64,000 nucleotides of DNA from Diplonema papillatum. Lineage: Eukaryota; Euglenozoa; Diplonemea; Diplonemida; Diplonemidae. The first letter of the stretch is position 1, and every line of letters starts with the position of its first letter. The DNA is taken from contig JAPJBO010000224.1 of NCBI GenBank assembly GCA_030068145.1, positions 1-64,000 of the forward strand, written 5' to 3'. This document shows, in pieces, positions 9,085-20,312 of this stretch. The translations under genes were made by a program, and so were the position numbers. The notes beneath the pieces are model-generated. The model saw only the letters and a list, made by a program, of their open reading frames with translations. It did no database searches and was not told where the DNA came from.

Positions 9085-11365
9085 GGCCGGGTTGACATGG
9101 GTGGTCTCCGGCCCGCCCCTTCTGATAGACCTGGTGCTATCGGTTACCGCCTTCTTTTCTGGGCATCCGGGCTGACATCGTCGGCCCGGTTGCCCGGCGT
9201 GGCTTCTGATAGACTTAGTGGTCTCTGTCCTGCTATCAGATACCCCGCCTTCTTTTTTTGAGCTTCCGGGTTTGACTTAGTGGTCTCTGGCCTGCCCCGG
9301 CTGCTCTGCGTGACTCCTGATAGACTTAGTGGTCTCTGTCCTGCTATCAGTTACCCCGCCTTCTCTTTTGTTTTTAGAGCTTCCGGGTTTGACTTAGTGG
9401 TCTCTGGCCTGCCCCGGTTGCTCTGCGTGACTCCTGATAGACTTAGTGGTCTCTGTCCTGCTATCAGTTGCCGCCTTCTTTTTCTTTCAAGCTCCCGGGT
9501 GACATGGGGGTCTTTGGCCTCCCCGGTTGCGCGCGTAACCTCTGATAGACTTAGCGTGCTATCGGTTACCCGCCTGCTTCGGCTTCCGGTTGGCATAGTC
9601 AGCCCGGTTGCCCGGCGTGAGTTCTGATAGACTTAGTGGTCTCTGTCCTGCTATCAGTTACCCCGCCTTCTCTTTTGTTTTTAGAGCTTCCGGGTTTGAC
9701 TTAGTGGTCTCTGGCCTGCCCCGGTTGCTCTGCGTGACTCCTGATAGACTTAGTGGTCTCTGTCCTGCTATCAGTTGCCGCCTTCTTTTTCTTTCAAGCT
9801 TCCGGGTGACACGGTGGTCTTTGACCTCCCCCGGCTGCGCGCGTAACTACTGATAGACTTAGCGTGCTATCGGTTACCCGCCTGCTTCGGCTTCCGGTTG
9901 GCATAGTCAGCCCGGTTGCCCGGCGTGAGTTCTGATAGACTTAGTGGTCTCTGTCCTGCTATCAGTTACCCCGCCTTCTCTTTTGTTTTTAGAGCTTCCG
10001 GGTTTGACTTAGTGGTCTCTGGCCTGCCCCGGTTGCTCTGCGTGACTCCTGATAGACTTAGTGGTCTCTGTCCTGCTATCAGTTGCCGCCTTCTTTTTCT
10101 TTCAAGCTTCCGGGTGACACGGTGGTCTTTGACCTCCCCCGGCTGCGCGCGTAACTACTGATAGACTTAGCGTGCTATCGGTTACCCGCCTGCTTCGGCT
10201 TCCGGTTGGCATAGTCAGCCCGGTTGCCCGGCGTGAGTTCTGATAGACTTAGTGGTCTCTGTCCTGCTATCAGTTACCCCGCCTTCTCTTTTGTTTTTAG
10301 AGCTTCCGGGTTTGACTTAGTGGTCTCTGGCCTGCCCCGGTTGCTCTGCGTGACTCCTGATAGACTTAGTGGTCTCTGTCCTGCTATCAGTTGCCGCCTT
10401 CTTTTTCTTTCAAGCTTCCGGGTGACACGGTGGTCTTTGACCTCCCCCGGCTGCGCGCGTAACCACTGATAGACTTAGCGTGCTATCGGTTACCCGCCTG
10501 CTTCGGCTTCCGGTTGGCACAGTCAGCCCGGTTGCCCGGCGTGAGTTCTGATAGACTTAGTGGTCTCTGTCCTGCTATCAGTTACCCCGCCTTCTCTTTT
10601 GTTTTTAGAGCTTCCGGGTTTGACTTAGTGGTCTCTGGCCTGCCCCGGCTGCTCTGCGTGACTCCTGATAGACTTAGTGGTCTCTGTCCTGCTATCAGTT
10701 GCCGCCTTCTTTTTCTTTCAAGCTCCCGGTTGACATGGGGGTCTTTGGCCTCCCCGGTTGCGCGCGTAACCTCTGATAGCCTTGGCGTGCTATCGGTTAC
10801 CCGCCTTCTTCGGCTTCCGGTTGACATAGTCAGCCCGGTTGCCCGGCGGGAGTTCTGATAGACTTAGTGGTCTCTGTCCTGCTATCAGTTACCCCGCCTT
10901 CTCTTTTGTTTTTAGAGCTTCCGGGTTTGACTTAGTGGTCTCTGGCCTGCCCCGGCTGCTCTGCGTGACTCCTGATAGACTTAGTGGTCTCTGTCCTGCT
11001 ATCAGTTGCCGCCTTCTTTTTCTTTCAAGCTTCCGGTTGACATGGGGGTCTTTGGCCTCCCCGGTTGCGCGCGTAACCTCTGATAGCCTTGGCGTGCTAT
11101 CGGTTACCCGCCTTCTTCGGCTTCCGGTTGACATAGTCAGCCCGGTTGCCCGGCGGGAGTTCTGATAGACTTAGTGGTCTCTGTCCTGCTATCAGTTACC
11201 CCGCCTTCTTTTTTCAAGCTTCCTTAAGCTTCCGGGTGTGACATAGTGGCCTCTGGCCTGCCCCGGTTGCCGCGTGTGACTTCTGATAGACTTAGCGTGC
11301 TATCGGTTACCCGCCTTCCTTATGCTTCCGGGTTTGACATAGTGGCCTCTGGCCTGCGGTTGCCG
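9085..11365 (+). repeat. Satellite array with 308-bp higher-order repeat
   Basis: The landmark TGATAGACTTAG recurs at about 9209, 9316, 9432, 9543, 9624, 9740, 9851, 9932 and onward. Spacings cycle 116, 111 and 81 bp, summing to 308 bp. About six higher-order units are visible with edges more diverged than the centre. Almost every monomer carries an inverted pair, TGATAG and CTATCA (or CTATCG), around a short loop. Repeated open frames here (81-115 aa, both strands) arise from the periodicity and are not genes. Confidence 0.9.
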
Positions 11366-11634
11366 CGCACACGCTTGGGGCGGGACTCCCCATCCGGGGC
11401 ATCCTGCACTGCAGAAGGGGGGAAGTCGACCAGCGTGTTGTTGACGCAGCAATAGCGAAGTGCGCTAGGGCCGACCGCTGGCTGGTCCTGGCAGCGCTTC
11501 CGTCCCCTGATGTCGCGAAGGAGACGCGGTTGCTAGCTCCCGTTCGGGGCTTCCTCCCCGCCCTCCTTCGTTCGGGCGCTGCGCCAAAGGTCCATTGGGA
11601 TAAGAGCCATTGGGACAATCCAATAGACACGTGA
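11340..11634 (+). CDS. Uncertain open frame just after the satellite
   Basis: A frame without an ATG stays open to a stop at 11632-11634 and reads protein-like in its middle (VDQRVVDAAIAKCARADRW, then VRGFLPALLRSG). Its last few codons run into the 319-bp direct repeat. I do not recognise it. It could be the last exon of a decayed element gene or a chance GC-rich frame. Listed because the composition differs from the satellite. Confidence 0.2.
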
Positions 11635-11930
11635 GCTGAATGGCGCGGTCGGCCAGCAAACGCAAGCTTGCTCGCCGCCAGCTGAGCTCCGTCTGTTAGA
11701 CTCATAGCCACGGTTGCGCACCTGCCGCCTCCGTCGCTTAGTCAGTCCCGCACAGGCCGCCCCTGCTAGCAGCGGCTGCGCCGTCGGCTCTGTCCCACAG
11801 CTTTAGCAGGCCAGCTAAGGACCGTAACCACGTATTCTGTTTGGGCGAACGCGGCATTAAATGTACGTTAAATGCGCGGGACGAGTGGGAGCAACGGCTC
11901 CGAGTGACCCCTCGAAGGAGCGGAATTTAA
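11612..11930 (+). repeat. 319-bp direct repeat, copy 1
   Basis: Starts GGGACAATCCAATAGACACG and ends CGGAATTTAA. An almost identical copy of the same length lies 1,520 bp downstream; only scattered substitutions are seen. It lacks TG...CA ends, so it is not a typical LTR. The 76-bp repeat begins immediately after this copy. Confidence 0.9.
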
Positions 11931-11931
11931 T

Positions 11932-12007
11932 GGGAATTTAATGCCAGCTAATTTCGTGCAAAGCGCCGGCAGAGAACGAAACCACCGAACAGGACACGCA
12001 TTTTCTT
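11932..12007 (+). repeat. 76-bp direct repeat, copy 2
   Basis: Same sequence as 8895-8970. It abuts the 319-bp repeat on its left and unique DNA on its right. Confidence 0.85.
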
Positions 12008-13131
12008 CCCACCCGCCCGCCCCAGAAAATAGACGGGGGGTAGCCCACTTGAAGGGTTCCTTCTCGGCCAACGAGTCGCGAGGTAATCGGTATGTTGTGG
12101 GCCTTCGGGAGCACGCGTTCCCAGCGGCACGCTATGCGAGCGCCTTCCGAGGCACGGGTTCGGAATCGTCTCCGAAGGAACGGACGGCTGCACGCTGAAG
12201 CGCTCCCTCCATGCGCGAGATATGCACCTCGCTCCCTCCAAGCGCTATAATTAATGTACCCCGCGAACGCCTCCAGCCTCCGAGCTGTCATCGGATACGG
12301 CGGATGCCCGCTCGCACCACTCCCTGTGGACCACGTGCCTGACTCGACCTGTACGTCCTCTCGATCCTCCTGGTCGTGTACAGAGGCCTCACGTGGGCAC
12401 GTCGGTACGGTCCGCAAGGGGGCTCGAGCGCGAGTCTTACGACTGCTGGGTTTGGGACGGTAGGCGCGTATTCGTGTCGGGCCCTGCAGCTGCTAGGGGA
12501 GCACCGCTCCTGGGGGCCTCCAGCCTGCGAGCGATAAGGACAGTGGACGGTGTCCAAGACACAAGGCAAGTGATGCAGACGCCTACATTTGAGGGGGTCG
12601 GTCTGGTCCCGCCCGTTGCATGAGAGGCAGTGTCCTGCCTAAACATTGAACTAAGACTTTTCCCCCTGCGCCACCCGGAGGCGCCCGAAGGTTTGCCGGG
12701 CAAAGTCGTGGTCTTCGCTGCTGAAAGGTGTGGCGGCCGGCGCCTGCCTTGCCAGTGTGTCAAGTATACTTCTTTCAGGGAGGCCCTTGGCACTGCGGAG
12801 AAGCCAGGGGTCCTGTCGTGCCTCAACGAGAGCCGCCCCTCGGGAGGAGTAGAGCGGCCTTCGTCAGCCGCGCCGGGATAGGGGCTGCTGTCCCCTCCTC
12901 AAGACGAGCATGGACTGCGAGTGAAAAGATGGGCGATTGGTCAGCGGACACCATGGTCACCTACTACGGGGACAAGGTCCTCGGGGGCTGTGTCGAGGCG
13001 GGTCATTTTTCTTTCTCTAGCCCACATGTACACTGCGATTCAAAGCGGGCTGACCGGTGAGTAGGTCTGCCGCTCTGCGATGCTCGGACGATGAGGTTGC
13101 GGTCCCTGGCTTGCTAGGGCCGACTCGGCGA
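12008..13131. other. GC-rich spacer between the 319-bp repeats
   Basis: No gene can be supported. Several open frames of 70-130 aa exist on both strands, as expected from GC richness. A short motif around TGCATGAGAGGCAGTG (12616-12631) recurs near 31010 and 31248, so part is dispersed repeat. Confidence 0.4.
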
Positions 13132-13450
13132 GGGACAATCCAATAGACACGTGAGCTGAATGGCGCGGTCGGCCAGCAAACGCAAGCTTGCTCGCCGCCA
13201 GCTGAGCTCCGTCTGTTAGACTCATAGCCACGGTGGCGCACCTGCCGCCTCCGTCTCTTAGTCAGTCCCGCACAGGCCGCCCCTGCTAGCAGCGGCTGCG
13301 CCGTCGGCTCTGTCCCACAGCTTTAGCAGGCCAGCTAAGGACCGTAACCACGTATTCTGTTTGGGCGAACGCGGCATTAAATGTACGTTAAATGCGCGGG
13401 ACGAGTGGGAGCAACGGCTCCGAGTGACCCCTCGAAGGAGCGGAATTTAA
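13132..13450 (+). repeat. 319-bp direct repeat, copy 2
   Basis: Matches 11612-11930 base for base apart from a few substitutions. After it the sequence changes abruptly to AT-rich DNA. Confidence 0.9.
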
Positions 13451-13625
13451 CTTCTTCTTTTCACTTTTGAAAATAGAAAGACTTTTTCTTTTGTAAAATA
13501 TAGCCAATTTTTTGGTGACTGCTGTGAAAGAAAGCTCACAATCAAATGATAAATCGCGGTAAAAAGTGAGGGCGGCAAAATTTACTCTTTGTGCGCCGAT
13601 GGTTTTAGGATGAACGTGCTGAGTT

Positions 13626-14378
13626 TCATTTCAAAAAGGCCGAGCATGCGTCGAACATGTTGATTTTGACGTTGGGCTTGTCACAGTCATCGTCAAAGTC
13701 AGCGTCTTCCTCGTGAACAATGTGGGGGAAGCCTCTCGAAGCACCAAGGAATTCTTGGCGGCCCTGTCGGCTCAGTGAAAACAGGCGACCTCGCAAGTTC
13801 GAACGGTGCTGTTCGGCATGTGTTGGGCCACCTCTTTTGCAACGCTGAAGAAGCTGTCGCAGCAAAGACAAATGTTCGTACTCCTCCCATTCCTCAGTCG
13901 AGATTCTACGAGAGGCTACTGGAAGCGCTTCGTTGCAGTGGCGTCCGGCGCAGATATGCTGGTACAGCTTGGCCGGTCCCGGATTGCTCTACCGCGTCGG
14001 TAGGCGAGGAGCCTGCGAAAGCTGGAACAGAGCCTGGATCACCTTTTCCTTCTTCTTTCTGGCACTACAGGAAAGTCACTGATCCAGTGCTGCACGATTT
14101 CATGCCGAATCAAACGGTCACCAGCCTATCGGTCGTCCCAGGGTACGGTTTGTCAGAAACCCAACCTCAAAAACGCAACCTGCTCCAAGCCTTCTTTCCC
14201 GCACGCTTCTTTCTTCCATACCAATACTTGTAAGCCTGAGCGTTTTCAGACATGTCGGCGACAGGCTTGGTTCGTCTTCTTTATCACTTGGCACATCGTA
14301 GGTCCGGTCCCCTGCTTCTTCTACCTCACTTGCACTGGACGTCTCTTCAGAAGAGTCGCATCTTGGTCTCTTTGGCAT
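13626..14378 (-). CDS. Unrecognised split gene on the minus strand
   Basis: The first exon begins with an ATG at 14378 and encodes MPKRPR followed by an acidic Ser/Glu segment (a possible nuclear localisation signal plus acidic region). The last exon, about 13986-13626, ends with FDACSAFLK and a stop at 13626-13628, after an acidic patch (EEDADFDDD). A middle exon (about 14095-14045, encoding HWISDFPVVPERRRK) can join the last one through a 56-nt GT-AG intron with matching phase; how exon 1 joins is unclear. The His/Pro/Arg stretch followed by a Cys/His segment (CAGRHC) is faintly like transposase C-termini, which is inference only. A plus-strand frame over the same DNA looks like its shadow. 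Confidence 0.4.
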
Positions 14379-14621
14379 GCTTGTCTTTCATAATAAACAA
14401 GGTGCCCGGCAGGTTTTGGTCTTCTGCAGATGCGTGGACACAGCGACTGGTCACGAAGCCCTCTAACTGCGCGCGGTGTCCTTACCTTAGTCCGCGTGCA
14501 CAAGCTTGGTCTAGAAAACAGACGGCAAATTTTACAAAAAAAAAAGATTTTTTTTTTTCCCCAAGAATCTGTCCTCTTCTTCTGAAAGAGGAAAAAGGAA
14601 CTATGACAGCTGTACTGACGG
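14379..14621. other. Spacer upstream of the minus-strand gene
   Basis: Divergent flank of the 14378 start. It includes homopolymer runs (A9, T10) at about 14535-14560 and no recognisable gene. Confidence 0.3.
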
Positions 14622-14829
14622 GAACATTTCCGGAACGGTTGCACATGAAAGAGAAAACGAAGCCAACGAAAAGTGCTAATACAGAAAAACCCCCCCCCAG
14701 AGAGGTTTATACCCTGTACACGCGAAGAACAAGAAACTTTTGCCTTATCATTTCCATCACCTTTGGTCAGTTGATGCTGATCGTCCGTTGCTTCGTTTAT
14801 CAGTGCAAGCCCCAACTCCGGAAATGTTC
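14622..14829. mobile_element. MITE D3, copy 1 (13-bp TIRs)
   Basis: Left end GAACATTTCCGGA, right end TCCGGAAATGTTC: perfect 13-bp terminal inverted repeats on a 208-bp element. A second copy at 36177-36387 is about 95% identical by eye and includes an internal C-run. Shared sequence extends about 12 bp left of the TIR in both copies (CTGTACTGACGG), so the real left end may lie further out. Noncoding. Confidence 0.8.
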
Positions 14830-16013
14830 TGCACGGACCCAGATATTCGGAGGTGAAGGAGTGACTCAATTTTGCGACCCATGGCAAAAAATATGTTATC
14901 CACTGAATAGAGGAAAAATGCATTCTCGTTTTTTTTTATGTTTTGGCCACTCGTGCCGGCACTCGTGGCCAAAATATAAAAAACTCGAGTGCAGTGTTCC
15001 TCCTATTATTCACAGTGAATAAATAGCTATTACCCGTGCAAACAATGTCCCGTGGCGGTTGGTTGCGAGCCACAACCAGAACCCGACCTCTATTTTAAAG
15101 CAAAGGGACGAGGGAAGGATGCAGAACAATGGAACCAAAGTTGTAGTTTGCACCGAAACAGGATCAGAATCCCCCTTTCCAAAGGACCCCACTGATGAGC
15201 TCCAACTTTGGACGGGTCTGGTGTGCACAACACTGTAGTGGAAAAAGCAAAGAAAACATGAAACTTCCCAAAAGCAGGTGAGTTCCGCTAGTGCGCACAA
15301 ACAAAAAGAAGACGTGATGGTAGCATCAAACATGCATGACGAAAGCCAAACGATGCTGCCTTCGCAATACATTACATTCCCCCCCCCCCCCTTCTATCCT
15401 CCGTGAGCTGGTAAAGCCGCGAACATGGGTGGCTCAGCAGGTTTCCACAGTAGTAGTGTTTTGGCCCGGAATGTCGAAAAGTAGGTCCGGAGTGTGGAAG
15501 CGTAGCACCCCCAGGTGTGCGGAAAAGTCGCGTGCGCCGTTGAAAAGCCGCGAATCGTGCAGAAAACGCATATCCTGGGGATGGCAGCACCGACATCCCA
15601 CCACGCCGAACAAGCAAGGTCGAGCTAGAAGACAAGAAAAACAAGACAAGTCGGACAAAGGACCACGGCAGCATGCAAGCTTCCCGCCGTCAGTTTTTTT
15701 TTTTTTGAGCAGGCCAAGTTTGGGCCCTCTCTTCAGGTTGTTCTTCTTTCTCACCTGGTATGTCTTGAGTTAGGGATCTCCATGTGAAGCATGGACATGT
15801 AAACTGTGACAGTGACATGATCTTCAGTTTGGTGTTGGTTCGCTCGTTGCTCGGGCTTACATATCTTTGGAACACATTGCAATGTCTCGAAAAAAAGAAT
15901 GCCACCGCCTGGCCACCTGCTGCCTGCCGGTTCGTTTGAGCTCTACCCACCTTTACACGCATTCACAACACCCCCCCTCACAAACAATGCGCGTCCTGGC
16001 TGTAACAAACCAG

Positions 16014-16148
16014 ACTCACACCGCTGTCCTGTCTGCAGACACTCAGGTTCCGCGCTGATGATGGTCCGCCTTATGGGTCCGTGGCTTAAAGGACCGAACC
16101 ACGGTCCCAGACGGGACCATTCCAAGCACGTTCTTGCAATCCCCCCTC
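16014..16148 (+). repeat. Dispersed repeat D1, copy 1
   Basis: Landmarks in order: ACTCACACCGCTGTCCTG, CACTCAGGTTCCGCGCTGAT, a segment with AAAGGACCGAA, then CAAGCACGTTCTTGCAATCC ending in a C-run. Fuller copies lie at 31310-31935, 38087-38215 and 50785-50905; 3' halves at 23469-23545, 23637-23718 and 55288-55355. It has no TIRs and ends in C (or G) runs, a shape reminiscent of a non-autonomous retroelement with a homopolymer tail. Confidence 0.8.
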
Positions 16149-16503
16149 GTCGACCTTCAAAGACGGAGAGGATTTTGTTAAATGGCCAAGTGCCCATACG
16201 GTGGCTGCGACTCCGTGGCGCAGCGCGGCAGTGGCCGTAAAGCCCTGAAGAACGCAAGCAACGCAAAGCAATCGCGGGTATTCGCGCCGTCCCCTCGAAA
16301 GGAGTCGAAAGCCTCTGACGTTCTTTTTTGGTCGTACCAATGCATATTGCGCAGGACCCATATACAAATGTCTGAATGCATTGTTGGTGGTCAAAGAAAA
16401 TAGTGGCTGCGTACTGCATGAAACTCACCAAAGCGGGTGAGTTCATGATAAACCGCAATAAACGCTAGATAATTACCGACGCGGGTGAGTTCCAAGAAGG
16501 GGC

Positions 16504-16870
16504 TCCTGAGACTGACAGTCAGAGAGAGCGTCTGGTCATGACCACTAGCAGCCTCTTGCGCATATAAAATGGGCATCCAAAATGTGACCGACGACCGCAG
16601 GACATCCTATAACTGACCGTTCTCTTCCTGGGACTGACGGTCAGAGAGAGCGTGTGGTTATGACCACTGCCAGCGTTTTGCGCATACAATATGGGCATAC
16701 AAAATGTGACCGATGACCGCAGGTCATCCTATAACTGACCGTTCTCTTCCTGGGACTGACGGTCAGAGAGAGCGTGTGGTTATGACCACTGCCAGCGTTT
16801 TGCGCATACAATATGGGCATAAAAAATGTGACCGATGTCCGCAGGTCATCCGATAGCTGGCCGGGCCTCT
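16504..16870 (+). repeat. Tandem repeat, ~122 bp x 3
   Basis: Units start at about 16504, 16626 and 16748 with TCCTGRGACTGAC and contain ATGACCACT and GTGACCGATG segments. The first unit is most diverged, and a decayed fourth unit begins at about 16868. Noncoding. Confidence 0.85.
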
Positions 16871-17052
16871 TCCCGAGACCGACGGGCAGAAACGGACCGG
16901 TCAACGTGCCGATGGCCTCAGGGTTTGGTCAGAAAATGGCCAGGCGGCGGGTGGGTGGCGCTGCCGGCACCACTGTGTCTCTGCACCGCCTCGGGGCCGT
17001 GACTGGCTGCGTGCAGGGATTATCCTGTGTGGTTAAAAAAATATTTCTTCGC

Positions 17053-17085
<33 letters not shown>

Positions 17086-17088
17086 GGG

Positions 17089-18690
17089 CGATGCCAAAAG
17101 GGGGGGGGGGGGGTTTGGGCGGAAAAATCCCCGCATAGTTCACCAGGGTCTGACGGGTACTGAGGCCCCATACCCTTCCTAAAACATCATTCTGCGTTCA
17201 AATACGCCCTCAGAAGCCTCCGGAGAGCCTTCTATGATGTCCCAAATGCAATTTTTGTGGGTTTTTAGGGGGTCCCCCCGTCTGCTGGCCGTAAACCGCC
17301 ATAGAAGACACATATGCAACCTGATGCTGGGTCGCTCCTCGGAGCAAAATCTCGGCCTAAACACACGTTTTCGGCGTTCTCTATCATTCTCCAGGTGCAT
17401 TCGACCCTCGGACTTCATAAATTATCTCGCTTACAGGTGTTCCGGGGTGTGCAAAAACAAGGCGAATGGACCCTACAGACCGTACCACGCCCTGCCTGTC
17501 TATACAGGCTTTGGGGTCGAATTGCGCCGCCTTGGCGCCATGTGCACCGTTTTGGTCTCGTTTGTGCTGCTTTGGGATCCACTAAGAACTCTAGTCTGAT
17601 TTGCGGGACGCTTTGCTCGGTTTTGGTGCCCACTTTCACCGTTCAAAGTGCATCCAGTGGTGAAGACTTTGCGCCGAAGCTGGAGAGGAAGCGACCCAGT
17701 AGGCGCCACTTCACCGTGAGCGGGTCTCGGAACAGGACTCAAACTGTGGCCCAGGTGATACTGCCGACCATGGCGGGTGTGTGCGCCACACAGTTTGTCT
17801 GACCAAGCTCACTGCACAGGAGCTTGCCACACATCCCTCGGGTCATGTGCCGCCTGTGCAAAGACATCCAGCGAGAAGCACTTTGCAGCCATGGGTGAGA
17901 AAGATGCCAGAAGGGAAGACATTGCCAGGAAAGCTCTGAAAGCCTGCCCTGAAAGCGGTGAAGCCTGCTTCAAAATCATGAAGTGAACGCGTCGTAGTCA
18001 ACCGCTTGAGAACGGCTGATGATCGCCTGTTACTTAACGCTTGTCCTACTTCGTTCACCAAGCCTTGCAGAATCACCAGAATAGCATAACATGATGCAGG
18101 TAGAAGCCTGAACAGGCCTTAGAACAGTGAAAGTGGGCGCCAAAACCGAGGAAAGCGTCCCGCAAATCAGACCAGAGTTCTTAATGGACTCCAAAGCAGC
18201 ACAAACGAAGCCCGAAACGGTGGATGTGGCGCCAAAGCCAGTGCAGGTTGACCCCAAAGCCTGTATAGACAGGCAGGGCGTAGTTCGGTCTGTCCCCAAT
18301 GCAGGGGGCCATTCTCCTTATCTTTGCACGTCCCGGAACACCTGTGAGTGAAAGAAACCACGAAGCCCGAGGGTCGAATGCACCTGGAGAGTGCTAGAGA
18401 ACGCCGAAAACGTGTGTTTGGGCTGGGATCTTGCACAGAGAAGCGACCCAGCATCAGGTTGCGTATGTGTCTTCTATGGTGGTTTACGGCCAGCAGGCGG
18501 GGGGACCCCCTAAAAACCCACAAAATCGCATTTGGGACATCATAGAAGGCTCTCCGGAGGCTTCTGAGGGCGTATTTGAACGCAGAATGATGTTTTAGGA
18601 AGGGTATGGGGCCTCAGTACCCGTCAGACCCTGGTGAACTATGCGGGGATTTTTCCGCCCAAACCCCCCCCCCCCCTTTTGGCATCGTAC
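17089..18690. mobile_element. 1.6-kb inverted-repeat element, left copy of a palindromic pair
   Basis: Starts GATGCCAAAAGG followed by a G-run and TTTGGGCGGAAAAATCCCC; ends with the same sequence inverted. About 0.55 kb at each end are related inverted repeats, though the two ends have diverged from each other (for instance CTCGGAGCAAAATCTCGGCC versus TCTGTGCAAGATCCCAGCCC). The inner ~0.5 kb is unique to the family. A diverged fragment of the interior also occurs at about 28350-28445, so the family is dispersed. No transposase is visible. Probably non-autonomous. Confidence 0.85.
17777..17986 (+). CDS. Possible small Cys-containing ORF in the 1.6-kb element
   Basis: 69 codons from an ATG to a TGA. 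It reads protein-like after residue ~20 (CHTSLGSCAACAK, then EKDARREDIARKALKACPES), ending FKIMK. It occurs unchanged in the inverted partner copy (19417-19626). It lies in the interior of the element, outside its inverted ends. Function unknown; it may be the last exon of a longer lost gene. Confidence 0.3.
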   Translation: MCAPHSLSDQAHCTGACHTSLGSCAACAKTSSEKHFAAMGEKDARREDIARKALKACPESGEACFKIMK

Positions 18691-18717
18691 CATATATATA
18701 TATAATATATATGGTAC

Positions 18718-20312
18718 GATGCCAAAAGGGGGGGGGGGGTTTGGGCGGAAAAATCCCCGCATAGTTCACCAGGGTCTGACGGGTACTGAGGCCCCATACC
18801 CTTCCTAAAACATCATTCTGCGTTCAAATACGCCCTCAGAAGCCTCCGGAGAGCCTTCTATGATGTCCCAAATGCGATTTTGTGGGTTTTTAGGGGGTCC
18901 CCCCGCCTGCTGGCCGTAAACCGCCATAGAAGACACATATGCAACCTGATGCTGGGTCGCTTCTCTGTGCAAGATCCCAGCCCAAACACACGTTTTCGGC
19001 GTTCTCTAGCACTCTCCAGGTGCATTCGACCCTCGGGCTTCGTGGTTTCTTTCACTCACAGGTGTTCCGGGACGTGCAAAGATAAGGAGAATGGCCCCCT
19101 GCATTGGGGACAGACCGAACTACGCCCTGCCTGTCTATACAGGCTTTGGGGTCAACCTGCACCGGCTTTGGCGCCACATCCACCGTTTCGGGCTTCGTTT
19201 GTGCTGCTTTGGGGTCCATTAAGAACTCTGGTCTGATTTGCGGGACGCTTTCCTCGGTTTTGGCGCCCACTTTCACTGTTCTAAGGCCTGTTCAGGCTTC
19301 TACCTGCATCATGTTATGCTATTCTGGTGATTCTGCAAGGCTTGGTGAACGAAGTAGGACAAGCGTTAAGTAACAGGCGATCATCAGCCGTTCTCAAGCG
19401 GTTGACTACGACGCGTTCACTTCATGATTTTGAAGCAGGCTTCACCGCTTTCAGGGCAGGCTTTCAGAGCTTTCCTGGCAATGTCTTCCCTTCTGGCATC
19501 TTTCTCACCCATGGCTGCAAAGTGCTTCTCGCTGGATGTCTTTGCACAGGCGGCACATGACCCGAGGGATGTGTGGCAAGCTCCTGTGCAGTGAGCTTGG
19601 TCAGACAAACTGTGTGGCGCACACACCTGCCATGGTCGGCAGTATCACCTGGGCCACAGTTTGAGTCCTGTTCCGAGACCCGCTCACGGTGAAGTGGCGC
19701 CTACTGGGTCGCTTCCTCTCCAGCTTCGGCGCAAAGTCTTCACCACTGGATGCACTTTGAACGGTGAAGTGGGCACCAAAACCGAGCAAAGCGTCCCGCA
19801 AATCAGACTAGAGTTCTTAGTGGATCCCAAAGCAGCACAAACGAGACCAAAACGGTGCACATGGCGCCAAGGCGGCGCAATTCGACCCCAAAGCCTGTAT
19901 AGACAGGCAGGGCGTGGTACGGTCTGTAGGGTCCATTCGCCTTGTTTTTGCACACCCCGGAACACCTGTAAGCGAGATAATTTATGAAGTCCGAGGGTCG
20001 AATGCACCTGGAGAATGATAGAGAACGCCGAAAACGTGTGTTTAGGCCGAGATTTTGCTCCGAGGAGCGACCCAGCATCAGGTTGCATATGTGTCTTCTA
20101 TGGCGGTTTACGGCCAGCAGACGGGGGGACCCCCTAAAAACCCACAAAAATTGCATTTGGGACATCATAGAAGGCTCTCCGGAGGCTTCTGAGGGCGTAT
20201 TTGAACGCAGAATGATGTTTTAGGAAGGGTATGGGGCCTCAGTACCCGTCAGACCCTGGTGAACTATGCGGGGATTTTTCCGCCCAACCCCCCCCCCCCC
20301 CTTTTGGCATCG
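18718..20312. mobile_element. 1.6-kb inverted-repeat element, right copy (reverse complement)
   Basis: This is the reverse complement of 17089-18690 at near identity, so 17089-20312 forms one 3.2-kb palindrome. The centre (about 18688-18720) is an AT-rich palindrome, GTACCATATATATA and its complement. The unit ends before another AT dinucleotide tract at 20315-20335. Confidence 0.85.
19417..19626 (-). CDS. Possible small Cys-containing ORF, inverted copy
   Basis: Identical 69-codon frame to 17777-17986, in the right arm of the palindrome. Identity reflects recent duplication of the element, not independent evidence of selection. Confidence 0.3.
   Translation of the reverse strand: MCAPHSLSDQAHCTGACHTSLGSCAACAKTSSEKHFAAMGEKDARREDIARKALKACPESGEACFKIMK

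Larger units (their letters stand above)
14830..17088. other. Repeat-rich region without a supported gene
   Basis: Holds a hairpin (arms TTTTGGCCAC / GTGGCCAAAA, 14941-14974), a C13 tract (15377-15391), a T12 tract (~15695), one D1 repeat, a 122-bp tandem repeat and an A29 tract just before the palindrome. Open frames are random in composition. Confidence 0.45.

Noticed and set aside
9280-11165. Series of 81-115-codon ORFs on both strands
   Set aside because: Direct products of the 308-bp satellite periodicity.
11612-13450. LTR retrotransposon with 319-bp LTRs
   Set aside because: No TG...CA ends, no primer-binding site or polypurine tract, and no gag/pol motifs between.
13775-14233. Plus-strand 152-codon ORF
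   Set aside because: Overlaps the better-supported minus-strand exons and lacks motif or protein-like pattern at its ends.
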